Positions 26,777-35,406 of a DNA stretch of 64,000 nucleotides are shown here, one piece after another. The stretch's first letter is position 1. Every line of letters begins with the position of its first letter. Source of the stretch: Pollutimonas sp036675275 (GTDB lineage: Bacteria > Pseudomonadota > Gammaproteobacteria > Burkholderiales > Burkholderiaceae_B); assembly GCA_036675275.1 (NCBI GenBank), contig JAKFFG010000027.1, positions 62,001 through 126,000 on the forward strand, read 5' to 3'. Both the position numbers and the translations under genes were made by a program. The notes beneath the pieces are model-generated. The model saw only the letters and a program-made list of their open reading frames with translations. It made no database searches and was not told where the DNA came from.

Positions 26777-28054
26777 TCAGGTCACTGCGACGCGCTGCTC
26801 GCCGATTCGATAAGCGCCGGAGTCGAGAATGTCGGACAGGATTTCCACCGCATCCCACACGTCGCTAAAGCGCAGATACAGGGGCGTGAAACCGAAACGC
26901 ATAATGTGCGGCTCGCGATAGTCGCCTATGACCCCACGCTCGATCAAGGCTTGCATGACAGCATAACCCTGGGGATGCTCGAAACTGACGTGGCTTCCAC
27001 GCAGTTGGTGCCGGCGAGGTGTAACCAGCCTGAGCGGATGGGCGGCGCAACGCGTTTCAACGAGATGAATGAACAAGTCCGTCAGGGCTAGCGACTTGCG
27101 GCGGATGGCTTCCATGCTTGTCTTGGCGAATATATCGAGACCGCATTCCGCCAGAGCCAGAGAAACCACAGGCTGAGTGCCGCAAAGTGCGCGCCTGATT
27201 CCCGAACCGGCCTGAAACATCGGCTCCATGGCAAACGGCGCCGCATGGCCCCACCATCCTGACAGTGGTTGCGAAAAATCATTCAAATGTCTGGGCGCAA
27301 CCCAAATGAAGGCCGGCGATCCCGGGCCGCCGTTCAAGTATTTATAGGTGCAGCCCACGGCAAAATCGGCATTGGCTTGGTTGAGTGCCAAGGGCACCGC
27401 GCCCGCCGAATGCGCAAGATCCCATATGATCAAGGCACCCTGCCGATGCGCATGCGCCGTCATGTCTTCAAGATCCAGCAAGCGCGCGCTGCGATAATTG
27501 ACATGCGTCAGCATGACGACAGCAGTATCGTGGTCTATGGCGGCATGCAAGGCCTCGGGGCTTTCGACCAATTTGATGTGGTAGCCGCGATCCAGCCATT
27601 GCGACAGACCTTGAGCGATATAGATATCGGTGGGAAAGTTGCTGCGCTCGGTGACAATGACTTTACGATGCGCTTTTACCGGATCGAGGCTCTGAATGCG
27701 CAGCGCCGCCGCAAGAGCCTTGAACAGGTTGATGGATGTCGTGTCGGTAACCACGACTTCCCCGGCGCCGGCGCCTATCAAGGGAGCCAGCTTGTCGCCC
27801 AGCTTCACCGGCAGATCGAACCAACCGGCCTTGTTCCAGCTGCGTATCAGATCGGTTGACCATTCTTGCTCGATGAGTTCGCGGGCTCTCGACGCCGCAG
27901 CTTTCGGGCTGGCTCCCAGCGAATTGCCGTCAAGGTAGATCACGCCATCCGGAAGAGAAAATTCGTTCCTGAGAGGCGCGAGTTCGTCTTGCTGATCCAG
28001 CGCTACGCAATCGTTGCGATTGGACGCCGGATAGAGCGGATAATCAGATGCCAT
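26777..28054 (-). CDS. kynU: Kynureninase
   Basis: 425 residues; a PLP enzyme that cleaves L-kynurenine to anthranilate and alanine. The PLP lysine is Lys238 (FAVGCTYKYLNGGPGSPAF), and WDLAHSAGAVPLAL holds the aspartate that pairs with PLP. YLDGNSLGASPKAA is the typical N-terminal motif. The start overlaps the end of trpF by 11 bases. The other kynurenine genes (kynA, kynB) are not in the window. Its product anthranilate is a precursor of the substrate branch used by TrpF. Confidence 0.95.
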   Translation of the reverse strand: MASDYPLYPASNRNDCVALDQQDELAPLRNEFSLPDGVIYLDGNSLGASPKAAASRARELIEQEWSTDLIRSWNKAGWFDLPVKLGDKLAPLIGAGAGEVVVTDTTSINLFKALAAALRIQSLDPVKAHRKVIVTERSNFPTDIYIAQGLSQWLDRGYHIKLVESPEALHAAIDHDTAVVMLTHVNYRSARLLDLEDMTAHAHRQGALIIWDLAHSAGAVPLALNQANADFAVGCTYKYLNGGPGSPAFIWVAPRHLNDFSQPLSGWWGHAAPFAMEPMFQAGSGIRRALCGTQPVVSLALAECGLDIFAKTSMEAIRRKSLALTDLFIHLVETRCAAHPLRLVTPRRHQLRGSHVSFEHPQGYAVMQALIERGVIGDYREPHIMRFGFTPLYLRFSDVWDAVEILSDILDSGAYRIGEQRVAVT

Positions 28055-28697
28055 GGGCGGCAGCTACAAACGCCCGGATCTTTTCCGGGGATTTGATGCC
28101 AGGCGCGATCTCGACACCGCTGCTGACATCGACGGCGTAAGGCCGCAGCTTTTGTATGGAAGCGCCCACCGATTCGGGCGTCAAGCCGCCTGCCAGGATA
28201 ATGCTGCGACTATCGTCGGCATTTTGCACCGCTTGCAACAAGGATATATCGAGGGTGCGTCCACTGCCACCGTAAGCCTGACTATAGCTGTCGAACAGCC
28301 AGCCGCTGGCCGATTGATACACGCTGCATTGCCGCAGAATAGCGTCGGCATTGTCCAGACCAGGAGCGCCGACGCGAAACGCGCGCACATACCGATGATC
28401 AAAGCTCTGGCAATAGTCGGGCGATTCATCGCCGTGGAACTGCAGCAGATCGGGCCGCACTTGCGCAATGACTTCTTGCACCTCGCGCTCGGAAGCATTG
28501 ACAAACAGAGCAACGACGGACATGAAGGCGGGAACGGCCGCACGCAATGCCCGCGCGTGCTCCACGGTAACCGCGCGGGCGCTTTTTGAATACATGACGA
28601 GGCCGATGGCATCGGCGCCCGCCTGCGCCGCAGCATGGACGTCTTCAAGCCGTGTCAGACCGCAAATCTTGACGCGTGTACGTGCTGCCGCCAACAT
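28044..28697 (-). CDS. trpF: Phosphoribosylanthranilate isomerase
   Basis: 217 residues, a single TIM barrel that converts phosphoribosylanthranilate to CdRP in tryptophan synthesis. VKICGLTRLEDVHAAAQAGADAIG holds the catalytic Cys, and AVDVSSGVEIAPGIKS near the C-terminus the catalytic Asp and phosphate loop. In related betaproteobacteria trpF follows truA and precedes trpBA. Here a TRAP transporter lies upstream and kynU downstream, and trpBA are absent from the window. Confidence 0.95.
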   Translation of the reverse strand: MLAAARTRVKICGLTRLEDVHAAAQAGADAIGLVMYSKSARAVTVEHARALRAAVPAFMSVVALFVNASEREVQEVIAQVRPDLLQFHGDESPDYCQSFDHRYVRAFRVGAPGLDNADAILRQCSVYQSASGWLFDSYSQAYGGSGRTLDISLLQAVQNADDSRSIILAGGLTPESVGASIQKLRPYAVDVSSGVEIAPGIKSPEKIRAFVAAAHGI

Positions 28698-28712
28698 GTT
28701 TTTGCCCTCTGT

Positions 28713-30401
28713 CTATTTAAACGCCGCACCCGGATCTGGTGCTTCACCGAAACCGGAGCCGGAATCGTAGGAATCGGATCCATAGGCGTTTTGAGTACCG
28801 AAATTGATGGTGGCCGGATCAACCACCACAGCGTCGTTTTTATAGTGCGTGACCATGCCCGGGAAAAGCATGACGGCGGCAACCATGGCAACCTGTATGC
28901 AGATGAACGGCACAGAACCCCAGTATATCTGGCCTGAGGTGACCCTGGGAATAAGCTTGCCCGTAACGCGGTCGTGATAATCGTCTTTGGGCGCCACGGA
29001 ACGAAGATAAAACAGGGCAAAACCGAACGGCGGGTGCATGAATGACGTTTGCATATTGACGGCAAGCAGCACGCCAAACCAGATCAGGTCGATACCCATT
29101 TTATCGGCAACCGGACCCAGCAGTGGAATAATGATAAAAGCCAGCTCGAAAAAGTCGAGGAAAAATGCCAAGAAAAATGTGAGAAGGCTTACAACGATAA
29201 GAAAGCCCCATTCGCCGCCGGGCAGGCCGCTTAGCAGGTGCTCTACCCAGATATCGCCATTTACACCTCGAAAGCTGAGACTGAACACCGTGGATCCCAC
29301 CAGGATGAAGACCACGAAGCAGGACAGCTTGGTAGTGGTGTCCATGGCCTGCTTAAGCAGGGCGAAAGAGAACCGGCCCCGTGAAACCGCCATTATCAAG
29401 GCGCCCACGGCACCCATTGCGCCACCTTCGGTGGGCGTGGCCACGCCGATGAAAATGGTACCCAGCACCAGGAAGATAAGGAAAAGAGGTGGAATCATCA
29501 CGAAGGTGACGCGTTCGGCGATCTCCGAGAGCCAGCCCAAACGAAGTACCTTGTTGACCAACGCGATAGCCAGCGCAGTAAGACCCCAACCCATCAGGTA
29601 AATAACAACACGCTCATCGACCGGCACCTGGGTGTGGTCGCTGAAATAATATCCTGCCCCAAAATAGGAAACTGTGGTGGCAATGATGGTAAGAATAGCG
29701 AGCGAGCGCAAGCCGCGGCTGCCGTCAGGCTTGACATAAATGCGGGCCTCTTCGGGCAAGGCCGGCGCGCTGGCGGGTTTGAGCAATGCAACAATCACAA
29801 CGTAACCGATGTATGACAAGGCGAGCAGCATGCCCGGTATCATGGCGCCGCGATACATATCGCCGATGGACCGGCCGAGCTGGTCCGCCAGGATGATGAG
29901 CACCAGCGACGGCGGAATAATTTGCGACAAGGTGCCAGACGCCGCGATGACGCCTGTAGCCAGGCGCCTGTCATAGCCATAGCGCAACATGATGGGCAGG
30001 GAAATAAGCCCCATCGAGATGACTGAGGCCGAGACCACGCCAGTGGTGGCCGCAAGCATGGCACCAACCAGGACGACCGCGATCGCCAGACCTCCGCGAA
30101 TGGGCCCGAACAGTTGCCCTACGGTTTCCAGGAGGTCTTCCGCCATTCCGGAGCGCTCGAGGATCAAACCCATGAGCGTAAAGAAAGGCACGGCCAGCAG
30201 AGTGTCGTTGGCAACAATGCCGAATACCCGCTGAGGCAGGGCCTGGAACAAGGCCGGCTGCATCAATCCGAGATCAATGGCTACGAGGCCGTAAAGAATG
30301 CCGTTGGCGGCCAGGGAAAAAGCGACAGGAAAGCCCAGCAACAGGAACACGATCAAGTTGATGAACATGATCGGGGCCAGATTATCGACAAAAAACTCCA
30401 T
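28713..30401 (-). CDS. TRAP transporter large permease (DctM type)
   Basis: 562 residues, longer than the usual 430, with an added central segment of about 90 residues and a C-terminal tail. Many membrane helices. DctM-like motifs include GFPVAFSLAANGILYGLVA near residue 25, IPPSLVLIILADQLGRSIGDMYRGAMIPGMLLAL and GVATPTEGGAMGAVGALI. It begins 2 bases after the small subunit. No binding protein (DctP) was found in the window, so the substrate is unknown and the system is incomplete here. Confidence 0.9.
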   Translation of the reverse strand: MEFFVDNLAPIMFINLIVFLLLGFPVAFSLAANGILYGLVAIDLGLMQPALFQALPQRVFGIVANDTLLAVPFFTLMGLILERSGMAEDLLETVGQLFGPIRGGLAIAVVLVGAMLAATTGVVSASVISMGLISLPIMLRYGYDRRLATGVIAASGTLSQIIPPSLVLIILADQLGRSIGDMYRGAMIPGMLLALSYIGYVVIVALLKPASAPALPEEARIYVKPDGSRGLRSLAILTIIATTVSYFGAGYYFSDHTQVPVDERVVIYLMGWGLTALAIALVNKVLRLGWLSEIAERVTFVMIPPLFLIFLVLGTIFIGVATPTEGGAMGAVGALIMAVSRGRFSFALLKQAMDTTTKLSCFVVFILVGSTVFSLSFRGVNGDIWVEHLLSGLPGGEWGFLIVVSLLTFFLAFFLDFFELAFIIIPLLGPVADKMGIDLIWFGVLLAVNMQTSFMHPPFGFALFYLRSVAPKDDYHDRVTGKLIPRVTSGQIYWGSVPFICIQVAMVAAVMLFPGMVTHYKNDAVVVDPATINFGTQNAYGSDSYDSGSGFGEAPDPGAAFK

Positions 30402-30403
30402 GA

Positions 30404-31039
30404 TTAGCGGCCTTTCCCTGTTGGTGTATTTGTATTTTGTTCTGCCGAGGCCACGTCCTGTTCGGCCAATTGCCGGATTTCATCGGCCAGTTGTTCTTCG
30501 GCACTTTTCCCCTTGGGCCTTGCGGTTGGGTCCGGGCAAGCGCCCCTGAGGAAGCCGACGCATTTAACAAGGTGCGACACCCCCGCCAGTATCAGTAAAC
30601 CGAAGCCTAGCGGTATCAACAACTTTGCGGGCCAGCGGACCAGGCCCCCAGTATTGGAAGACTGCTCGTTCAATACCAGAGACTCGTAAAAAAACGGCAG
30701 GGAAAGCCAAAAAATGAGTACGCATGCGGGAAACAGGAAAAACACCACCCCGAAAATCTCGATCATTATCTGTGTGCGTTTGGAGAATTTTTGCGACAGC
30801 ACGTCGACCCGCACATGCTCATTGCGCAAGAACGTATAGCCCGCCGCCAGCAGAAAAATCGCACCGAACAAATACCATTGAAGCTCGAGCCATGCGTTGG
30901 AACTGACATTGAAGATCTTGCGTATGACGGCGTTTGTGGCGCTGACCAGAACGACTACGAGGGTAAGCCAGATAACGGCCTGCCCCACCTTTACATTCAA
31001 GGCGTCTATTAACTTGGATAAAGTCAGAAAAAATTTCAT
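30404..31039 (-). CDS. TRAP transporter small permease (DctQ type)
   Basis: 211 residues with four membrane helices. The conserved LELQWYLFGAIFLLAAGYTFLRNEHVRVDVL stretch of DctQ is complete (about 55-85). The C-terminal 40 residues are hydrophilic and longer than usual. It is directly upstream of the large permease, probably with a promoter in the 158-base gap after truA. That gap also holds a perfect CGCCGGC/GCCGGCG hairpin at 31089-31104. Confidence 0.9.
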   Translation of the reverse strand: MKFFLTLSKLIDALNVKVGQAVIWLTLVVVLVSATNAVIRKIFNVSSNAWLELQWYLFGAIFLLAAGYTFLRNEHVRVDVLSQKFSKRTQIMIEIFGVVFFLFPACVLIFWLSLPFFYESLVLNEQSSNTGGLVRWPAKLLIPLGFGLLILAGVSHLVKCVGFLRGACPDPTARPKGKSAEEQLADEIRQLAEQDVASAEQNTNTPTGKGR

Positions 31040-31197
31040 GAGCTCGACTCGGGAGGGGTAACGGCAACCTCTGATTTAACTGTGCTGACGCCGGCTGGCC
31101 GGCGAAAAGCTGACAAGTATAGACCATGTATTGCTAATGGAAACGGGACGAATTTTATACGATCCGGCCCTTTTTCGATCTCGGTATATGCCCAGGG

Positions 31198-32010
31198 TCA
31201 GCAGCCAGGCAGCCTGAAGCCAAGGTGCGAAAAAATAGCTGTGCGCGCCGGGACGTCGGGCAATCCGAACTCGAGTGGATAATCTACTTTGGCAAGGTAG
31301 AGACCGTCCGGAGAAAAAGTAGGAGCTGCCAGGCGGCGATCTCGCTGCATAAGCAACTCGGTCATCCAGGATGCATCCTTTCGTCCCTGACCTACATACA
31401 GAATCGCACCCATCAGATTTCGCACCATGTGATGCAGAAAGGCATTCGCCTTGAAGGTGAACAGGAAAAAATCATCGTACTGTTCTATCTCCAGTGCCTG
31501 CAACGTCCGCACTGGACTGGCTGCCTGGCACTGGGACGAACGAAAGCAACTGAAATCATGTTCGCCCACGAGCAACCGCGCCGCTGCGCGCATGGGCTCA
31601 AGCTCCAGAGCATGGTATACCCAGCCCGCGCGTCCATGCAGCATGGGCGATCGCACCCGCGCGTTTCGTACTATATAAATATAGCTGCGGGACATGGCGG
31701 AAAACCGGGCATGAAAGCTGTCGGGCACTTTCTGCGCCCACTGGACGGCGATGTTGTCCGGAAGCAAAGCGTTGAGGCCGCGCACCCATGATTCCATGCG
31801 CCGCTCGACGCCAGTGTCGATGTGTACGACTTGGCCCAATCCATGCACGCCGGTGTCCGTACGGCCCGCGCAAATGGTCCCGACCGTTTCAGCCAGGAAT
31901 GTTTGAAGTGCGGTTTCGAGGCGATCCTGGACAGTACAGCCGTTGGGCTGGGTTTGCCAGCCTTGCCAGAATGAACCATCGTAGGCAAGGCCAAGTGCCA
32001 TGCGCGGCAT
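31198..32010 (-). CDS. truA: tRNA pseudouridine(38-40) synthase
   Basis: 270 residues starting MPRMALGLAYDGSFWQGWQTQ. The catalytic aspartate lies in CAGRTDTGVHGLGQVVH (about residue 53). RSYIYIVRNARVRSPML and HDFSCFRSSQCQAASPVRTL are typical TruA motifs. It follows fimV with a 5-base gap, so the leuCDB-asd-fimV-truA block reads as one unit. Confidence 0.96.
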   Translation of the reverse strand: MPRMALGLAYDGSFWQGWQTQPNGCTVQDRLETALQTFLAETVGTICAGRTDTGVHGLGQVVHIDTGVERRMESWVRGLNALLPDNIAVQWAQKVPDSFHARFSAMSRSYIYIVRNARVRSPMLHGRAGWVYHALELEPMRAAARLLVGEHDFSCFRSSQCQAASPVRTLQALEIEQYDDFFLFTFKANAFLHHMVRNLMGAILYVGQGRKDASWMTELLMQRDRRLAAPTFSPDGLYLAKVDYPLEFGLPDVPARTAIFSHLGFRLPGC

Positions 32011-32015
32011 GGTGT

Positions 32016-34235
32016 TTAGCGCCTGCGCGCCGTTGAATCGTCCGGTGTCGACTGTTCGAGATCCAGATTGATCTGGTCGAGTTTTTCCTTGACCATTGCT
32101 TCCGTTACGAGACCGCCATGATCATCGCCGCTGTGCGCGTTCGCCCGGCGCAATATCCAGGCGATGATGAGTACTACCAATGCCAACAGGCCCGTAATGA
32201 CCCCCAGCATATGTTCTTGAATCCACGACACGGTTTGTTCTGCCTTGCTTGAAATAGGTTCTGCCACGCCGTCCGGTCCATTGGAGCTGGAAGCAGAGGA
32301 CTTATCGGCTGTACTGTTGTTCGGATTGTTGTTCGGGTTGTTGTTCGGGTTGCTCCCGGCGGCGGCGTTGGTCGCGGCTTGCCGGGTCGACGTTGCGGCC
32401 TTCGATGCCGGCGACGCGGCAGCGCTGGCCGCGGCACTGTCGTCGCGCGACGCAGCCGCCGGTTGGGCAGCATTGCTTGAGCCGGCGTCTTTATTCACAC
32501 CTGACTCAGTGCCTTGGTCGGTACCTTGGCCGGTACCTTGGCTAATACCTTGCTCTGTACCCTGACCGGTGCCTTGCTCTGTACCTCGACCAGTGTCTTG
32601 GCTGGTGTCTTGGCTGGTGTCTTGGCTGGTGTCTTGTCCTGTACCTTGTCCTGTACCTTGGCTAGTGCCTTGGCCCGAGTCGGAGTTGATATCCGGATTC
32701 GAACCTGCGCCCTGGCCGGGATCGGTATTGCCTGCAGCGGACGTGCCATTCTTTGCTGCAGTGCCTGCGGAATCGGCGCCGCCACTCGCCTGATTCGAGC
32801 CCGCTACGCTTTCGGTACCGGAAGCCGTGCCGGCAGCGGCTACGGCGGCCGGATCAGACTTTCCAGCCTTATCGTGGCCGGAATCGCTCAAGGTATTGCT
32901 GCCGGTTGCACCGACCCCGTCCGCTATGGGACCCGAGCCGGAACCCTGACGCGTGTTGGCATCAGTGCCCATGCCGCTCCCATTAACGGTAGTGGGCGCC
33001 CCTCCGGTAACGGTCCCGCCTCCAGTTCCGTTATTGCTTCCGGCCGAGCCGGGGCTTGCCGAACTTCCGGCGTTGCCGGCAAGTTTAGCGGATAGTCCCG
33101 CTATGCTGGGCAAGGTTATGCCCAGCCCCTTAGCGCCCTCGACCAATAAATCCGCGGCTGCCTCGCCCTGGGCCAGCAGGGCTTCGTTAAGATCCTTGAC
33201 GTTCTGCTCGAGTTGCGACACGCGTGCTTCGGAATCTTGGATGCCTTTTTTTGTGGCAAGACGGTCGTCCGCAAGCACATCGGACGATGACTGCGCCCCA
33301 GAGGCATCATTGCTTGCTGTGGAGCCATTTCCGTTGGTCTGGGCCCGGTTGCCGCCATTTGCGCCGTCGGCTCCAGCCGAGGGGGCCGGGCTTCCGGACA
33401 AACGGAGTTGATCGCGCGGGGCCCCGTCACTTGTAGGATCATCGGGCGTGCTTTCCGCAGAAACGACGCCTTTGGCTGCACTGTCTTGCCCGACAACAAC
33501 GCCCTGCCCTGCCAGGCGCTGGCGATACAAAGCATAAGCTTGCGCCTGCTTCTGATAGATGCGTCGCGCCTCGCGGTCGGAAATGGCGGTAAGTTGCGCC
33601 ATGCCGGGCATCGAAAGTGTAGAGCCGGCCTTGACCAGGTTCAGATTATTTTCAATGAACGCTTTGGGATTCGCACGCTGGAGCGCGACCATCATTTGGT
33701 AGACAGTCACGCCCGGCACGGCGTGGCGCTCGGCTATGGCAAACATGGTGTCGCCCTGCTGCACCCGTATGGAGCGCGACACCCCGGCTGTTGCCATGGC
33801 GCTGGAATGCGTCAGCAGACTGACTTGATAGCGCTGCCGACCCGATGCCGTACGCACGTCAAGCAGAAGATCGGCTACCGGTTTGTCGAAAGGCTGGGAG
33901 GAACGCACCTGTATTACTTTGCTGCCCGCGGTGTAACCGTCGGCAAGTTGCGCTTTCAGCGTGCCGAAATCGACCGGCGGCGTCAGGCCAGCCTGCGCCC
34001 ATGCCGCGGCAGGAGCCAGGCTGACCTGGAGGGAACGTATATCGTCGGCGGTGAGCTGCTTGACCGGTACGTCGATGCGTAATGGCTGCCCCAGTGCCGA
34101 TGTAATCCGCGAATGTCCGAAGCTGGCTCCGTGTGCCGTTGAGCATGCCAGCAATGCCGCCGCCAGCGCCCCGATAAGAGGCTTGACACTCGATACTACA
34201 GAAGCAGACGAAGACACACGACGGGACATATGCAT
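32016..34235 (-). CDS. fimV: FimV-like LysM protein with a variable repeat region
   Basis: 739 residues. A signal peptide is followed by the FimV N-terminal domain (ALGQPLRIDVPVKQLTADDIRSLQVSLAP) and a LysM-like segment (VQQGDTMFAIAERHA...GSTLSMPG, about 155-210). A short coiled coil lies at about 330-355. A long Gly/Ser/Gln/Asp-rich region follows (about 385-640), with 4-residue repeats. One transmembrane helix is near 675-695. The usual C-terminal cytoplasmic TPR/FimV-C region is missing; only about 40 residues follow the helix. In Pseudomonas FimV is a polar landmark for type IV pili. The gene lies between asd and truA, the conserved location. Confidence 0.85.
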   Translation of the reverse strand: MHMSRRVSSSASVVSSVKPLIGALAAALLACSTAHGASFGHSRITSALGQPLRIDVPVKQLTADDIRSLQVSLAPAAAWAQAGLTPPVDFGTLKAQLADGYTAGSKVIQVRSSQPFDKPVADLLLDVRTASGRQRYQVSLLTHSSAMATAGVSRSIRVQQGDTMFAIAERHAVPGVTVYQMMVALQRANPKAFIENNLNLVKAGSTLSMPGMAQLTAISDREARRIYQKQAQAYALYRQRLAGQGVVVGQDSAAKGVVSAESTPDDPTSDGAPRDQLRLSGSPAPSAGADGANGGNRAQTNGNGSTASNDASGAQSSSDVLADDRLATKKGIQDSEARVSQLEQNVKDLNEALLAQGEAAADLLVEGAKGLGITLPSIAGLSAKLAGNAGSSASPGSAGSNNGTGGGTVTGGAPTTVNGSGMGTDANTRQGSGSGPIADGVGATGSNTLSDSGHDKAGKSDPAAVAAAGTASGTESVAGSNQASGGADSAGTAAKNGTSAAGNTDPGQGAGSNPDINSDSGQGTSQGTGQGTGQDTSQDTSQDTSQDTGRGTEQGTGQGTEQGISQGTGQGTDQGTESGVNKDAGSSNAAQPAAASRDDSAAASAAASPASKAATSTRQAATNAAAGSNPNNNPNNNPNNSTADKSSASSSNGPDGVAEPISSKAEQTVSWIQEHMLGVITGLLALVVLIIAWILRRANAHSGDDHGGLVTEAMVKEKLDQINLDLEQSTPDDSTARRR
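32511..32678 (-). repeat. 12-bp tandem repeats coding for QGTx/QDTS tetrapeptides in fimV
   Basis: About fourteen diverged units of 12 bases, with three to four nearly identical copies of CTTGGCTGGTGT in the middle (32600-32640), encoding SQDTSQDTSQDTG and related EQGTGQGT units. Because a unit is a multiple of three, copy changes would alter protein length without frameshift. Confidence 0.8.
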
Positions 34236-34237
34236 TT

Positions 34238-35368
34238 TTATAGTTCACCCAGAGTAATTCGCAACATTCGGCGCAGCGGTTCGGCCGCCCCCCATAATAG
34301 CTGATCTCCTACGGTAAAAGCGCTTAGATATTCCTGGCCCATTGACATTTTGCGCAAACGACCGACAGGAATATCCAGCGTGCCGGTAACCGCGACGGGA
34401 GTCAACTGTTGCATGGTGAGATCGCGTTCATTGGGCACAACCTTTGCCCATTTTGAGCCTTGCTTCAGCATGTCCGAGATCTCGTCCAGGGGTACATCGC
34501 GCTTGAGCTTTATGGTCAAGGCCTGGCTATGACAGCGCATTGCGCCGATCCGGACACATAAGCCGTCGATAGGGGTGGCAGGCGTACCGAATGCCTCGCC
34601 GCGACCAAGAATCTTGTTGGTCTCGGCTTCGGCCTTCCATTCTTCGCGCGACATACCGTTGCCCAAGTCCTTGTCGATCCAGGGAATCAGGTTGCCGCCA
34701 AGAGGCACGCCGAACTGTTCGTGAGGAAGATTCGGATCTTGCTGCGCTTTGAGCACGCCGCGATCGATGTCAAGAATAGCCGACGCAGGATCGTCGAGCT
34801 GGAGTTTGACAGCGGCGTTCAGCGCGCCGAACTGGGTGAGGAGTTCGCGCATATGCTGGGCGCCGCCGCCCGACGCCGCCTGATAGGTCATGCTGCTCAT
34901 CCATTCGATGAGGTCATTGTTGAACAGACCCGACAGACCCATAAGCATGCAACTGACCGTGCAATTGCCGCCGATGAAGTTCTTTACGCCACGTTGCAGG
35001 GCGGCATCGATGACGGACCGATTGACCGGATCCAGCACAATGATGGCATCGTCGGCCATGCGCAGAGTGCTGGCCGCATCGATCCAGACGCCCGACCAGC
35101 CGGCGGCGCGCAGCTTGGGATACACCGCCGAGGTGTAGTCGCCACCCTGCGCCGTGAGGATGACGGGCAGTTTTTTAAGCGCTTCGATGTCGTAGGCGTC
35201 TTGCAACGGACCCGCGCCGTCGGCCCATGCCGGAGCCCGTCCACCCGCGTTGCTGGTCGAGAAAAACACCGGTTCGAAGAGGGAAAAATCGTTCTCGTCG
35301 CGCATGCGCTGCATGAGGACCGAACCCACCATGCCACGCCAGCCGACCAATCCAACTACTTGGTTCAT
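34238..35368 (-). CDS. asd: Aspartate-semialdehyde dehydrogenase
   Basis: 376 residues; reduces aspartyl phosphate to aspartate semialdehyde for lysine, threonine and methionine synthesis. The Rossmann start reads VGLVGWRGMVGSVLMQRM. The catalytic cysteine lies in GGNCTVSCMLMGLSGLF (about 133), and RIGAMRCHSQALTIKLKRDV holds the later active-site Arg and His. This is the long proteobacterial type. It lies 38 bases downstream of leuB and 2 bases upstream of fimV. Confidence 0.97.
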   Translation of the reverse strand: MNQVVGLVGWRGMVGSVLMQRMRDENDFSLFEPVFFSTSNAGGRAPAWADGAGPLQDAYDIEALKKLPVILTAQGGDYTSAVYPKLRAAGWSGVWIDAASTLRMADDAIIVLDPVNRSVIDAALQRGVKNFIGGNCTVSCMLMGLSGLFNNDLIEWMSSMTYQAASGGGAQHMRELLTQFGALNAAVKLQLDDPASAILDIDRGVLKAQQDPNLPHEQFGVPLGGNLIPWIDKDLGNGMSREEWKAEAETNKILGRGEAFGTPATPIDGLCVRIGAMRCHSQALTIKLKRDVPLDEISDMLKQGSKWAKVVPNERDLTMQQLTPVAVTGTLDIPVGRLRKMSMGQEYLSAFTVGDQLLWGAAEPLRRMLRITLGEL

Positions 35369-35406
35369 GTTGCTGTCACTTTAAAAATAAAAATCAATTT
35401 GAAATA

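Noticed and set aside
32511..32678. Repeat array considered as CRISPR
   Set aside because: The units are 12 bp, contiguous, in frame within fimV and lack spacers.
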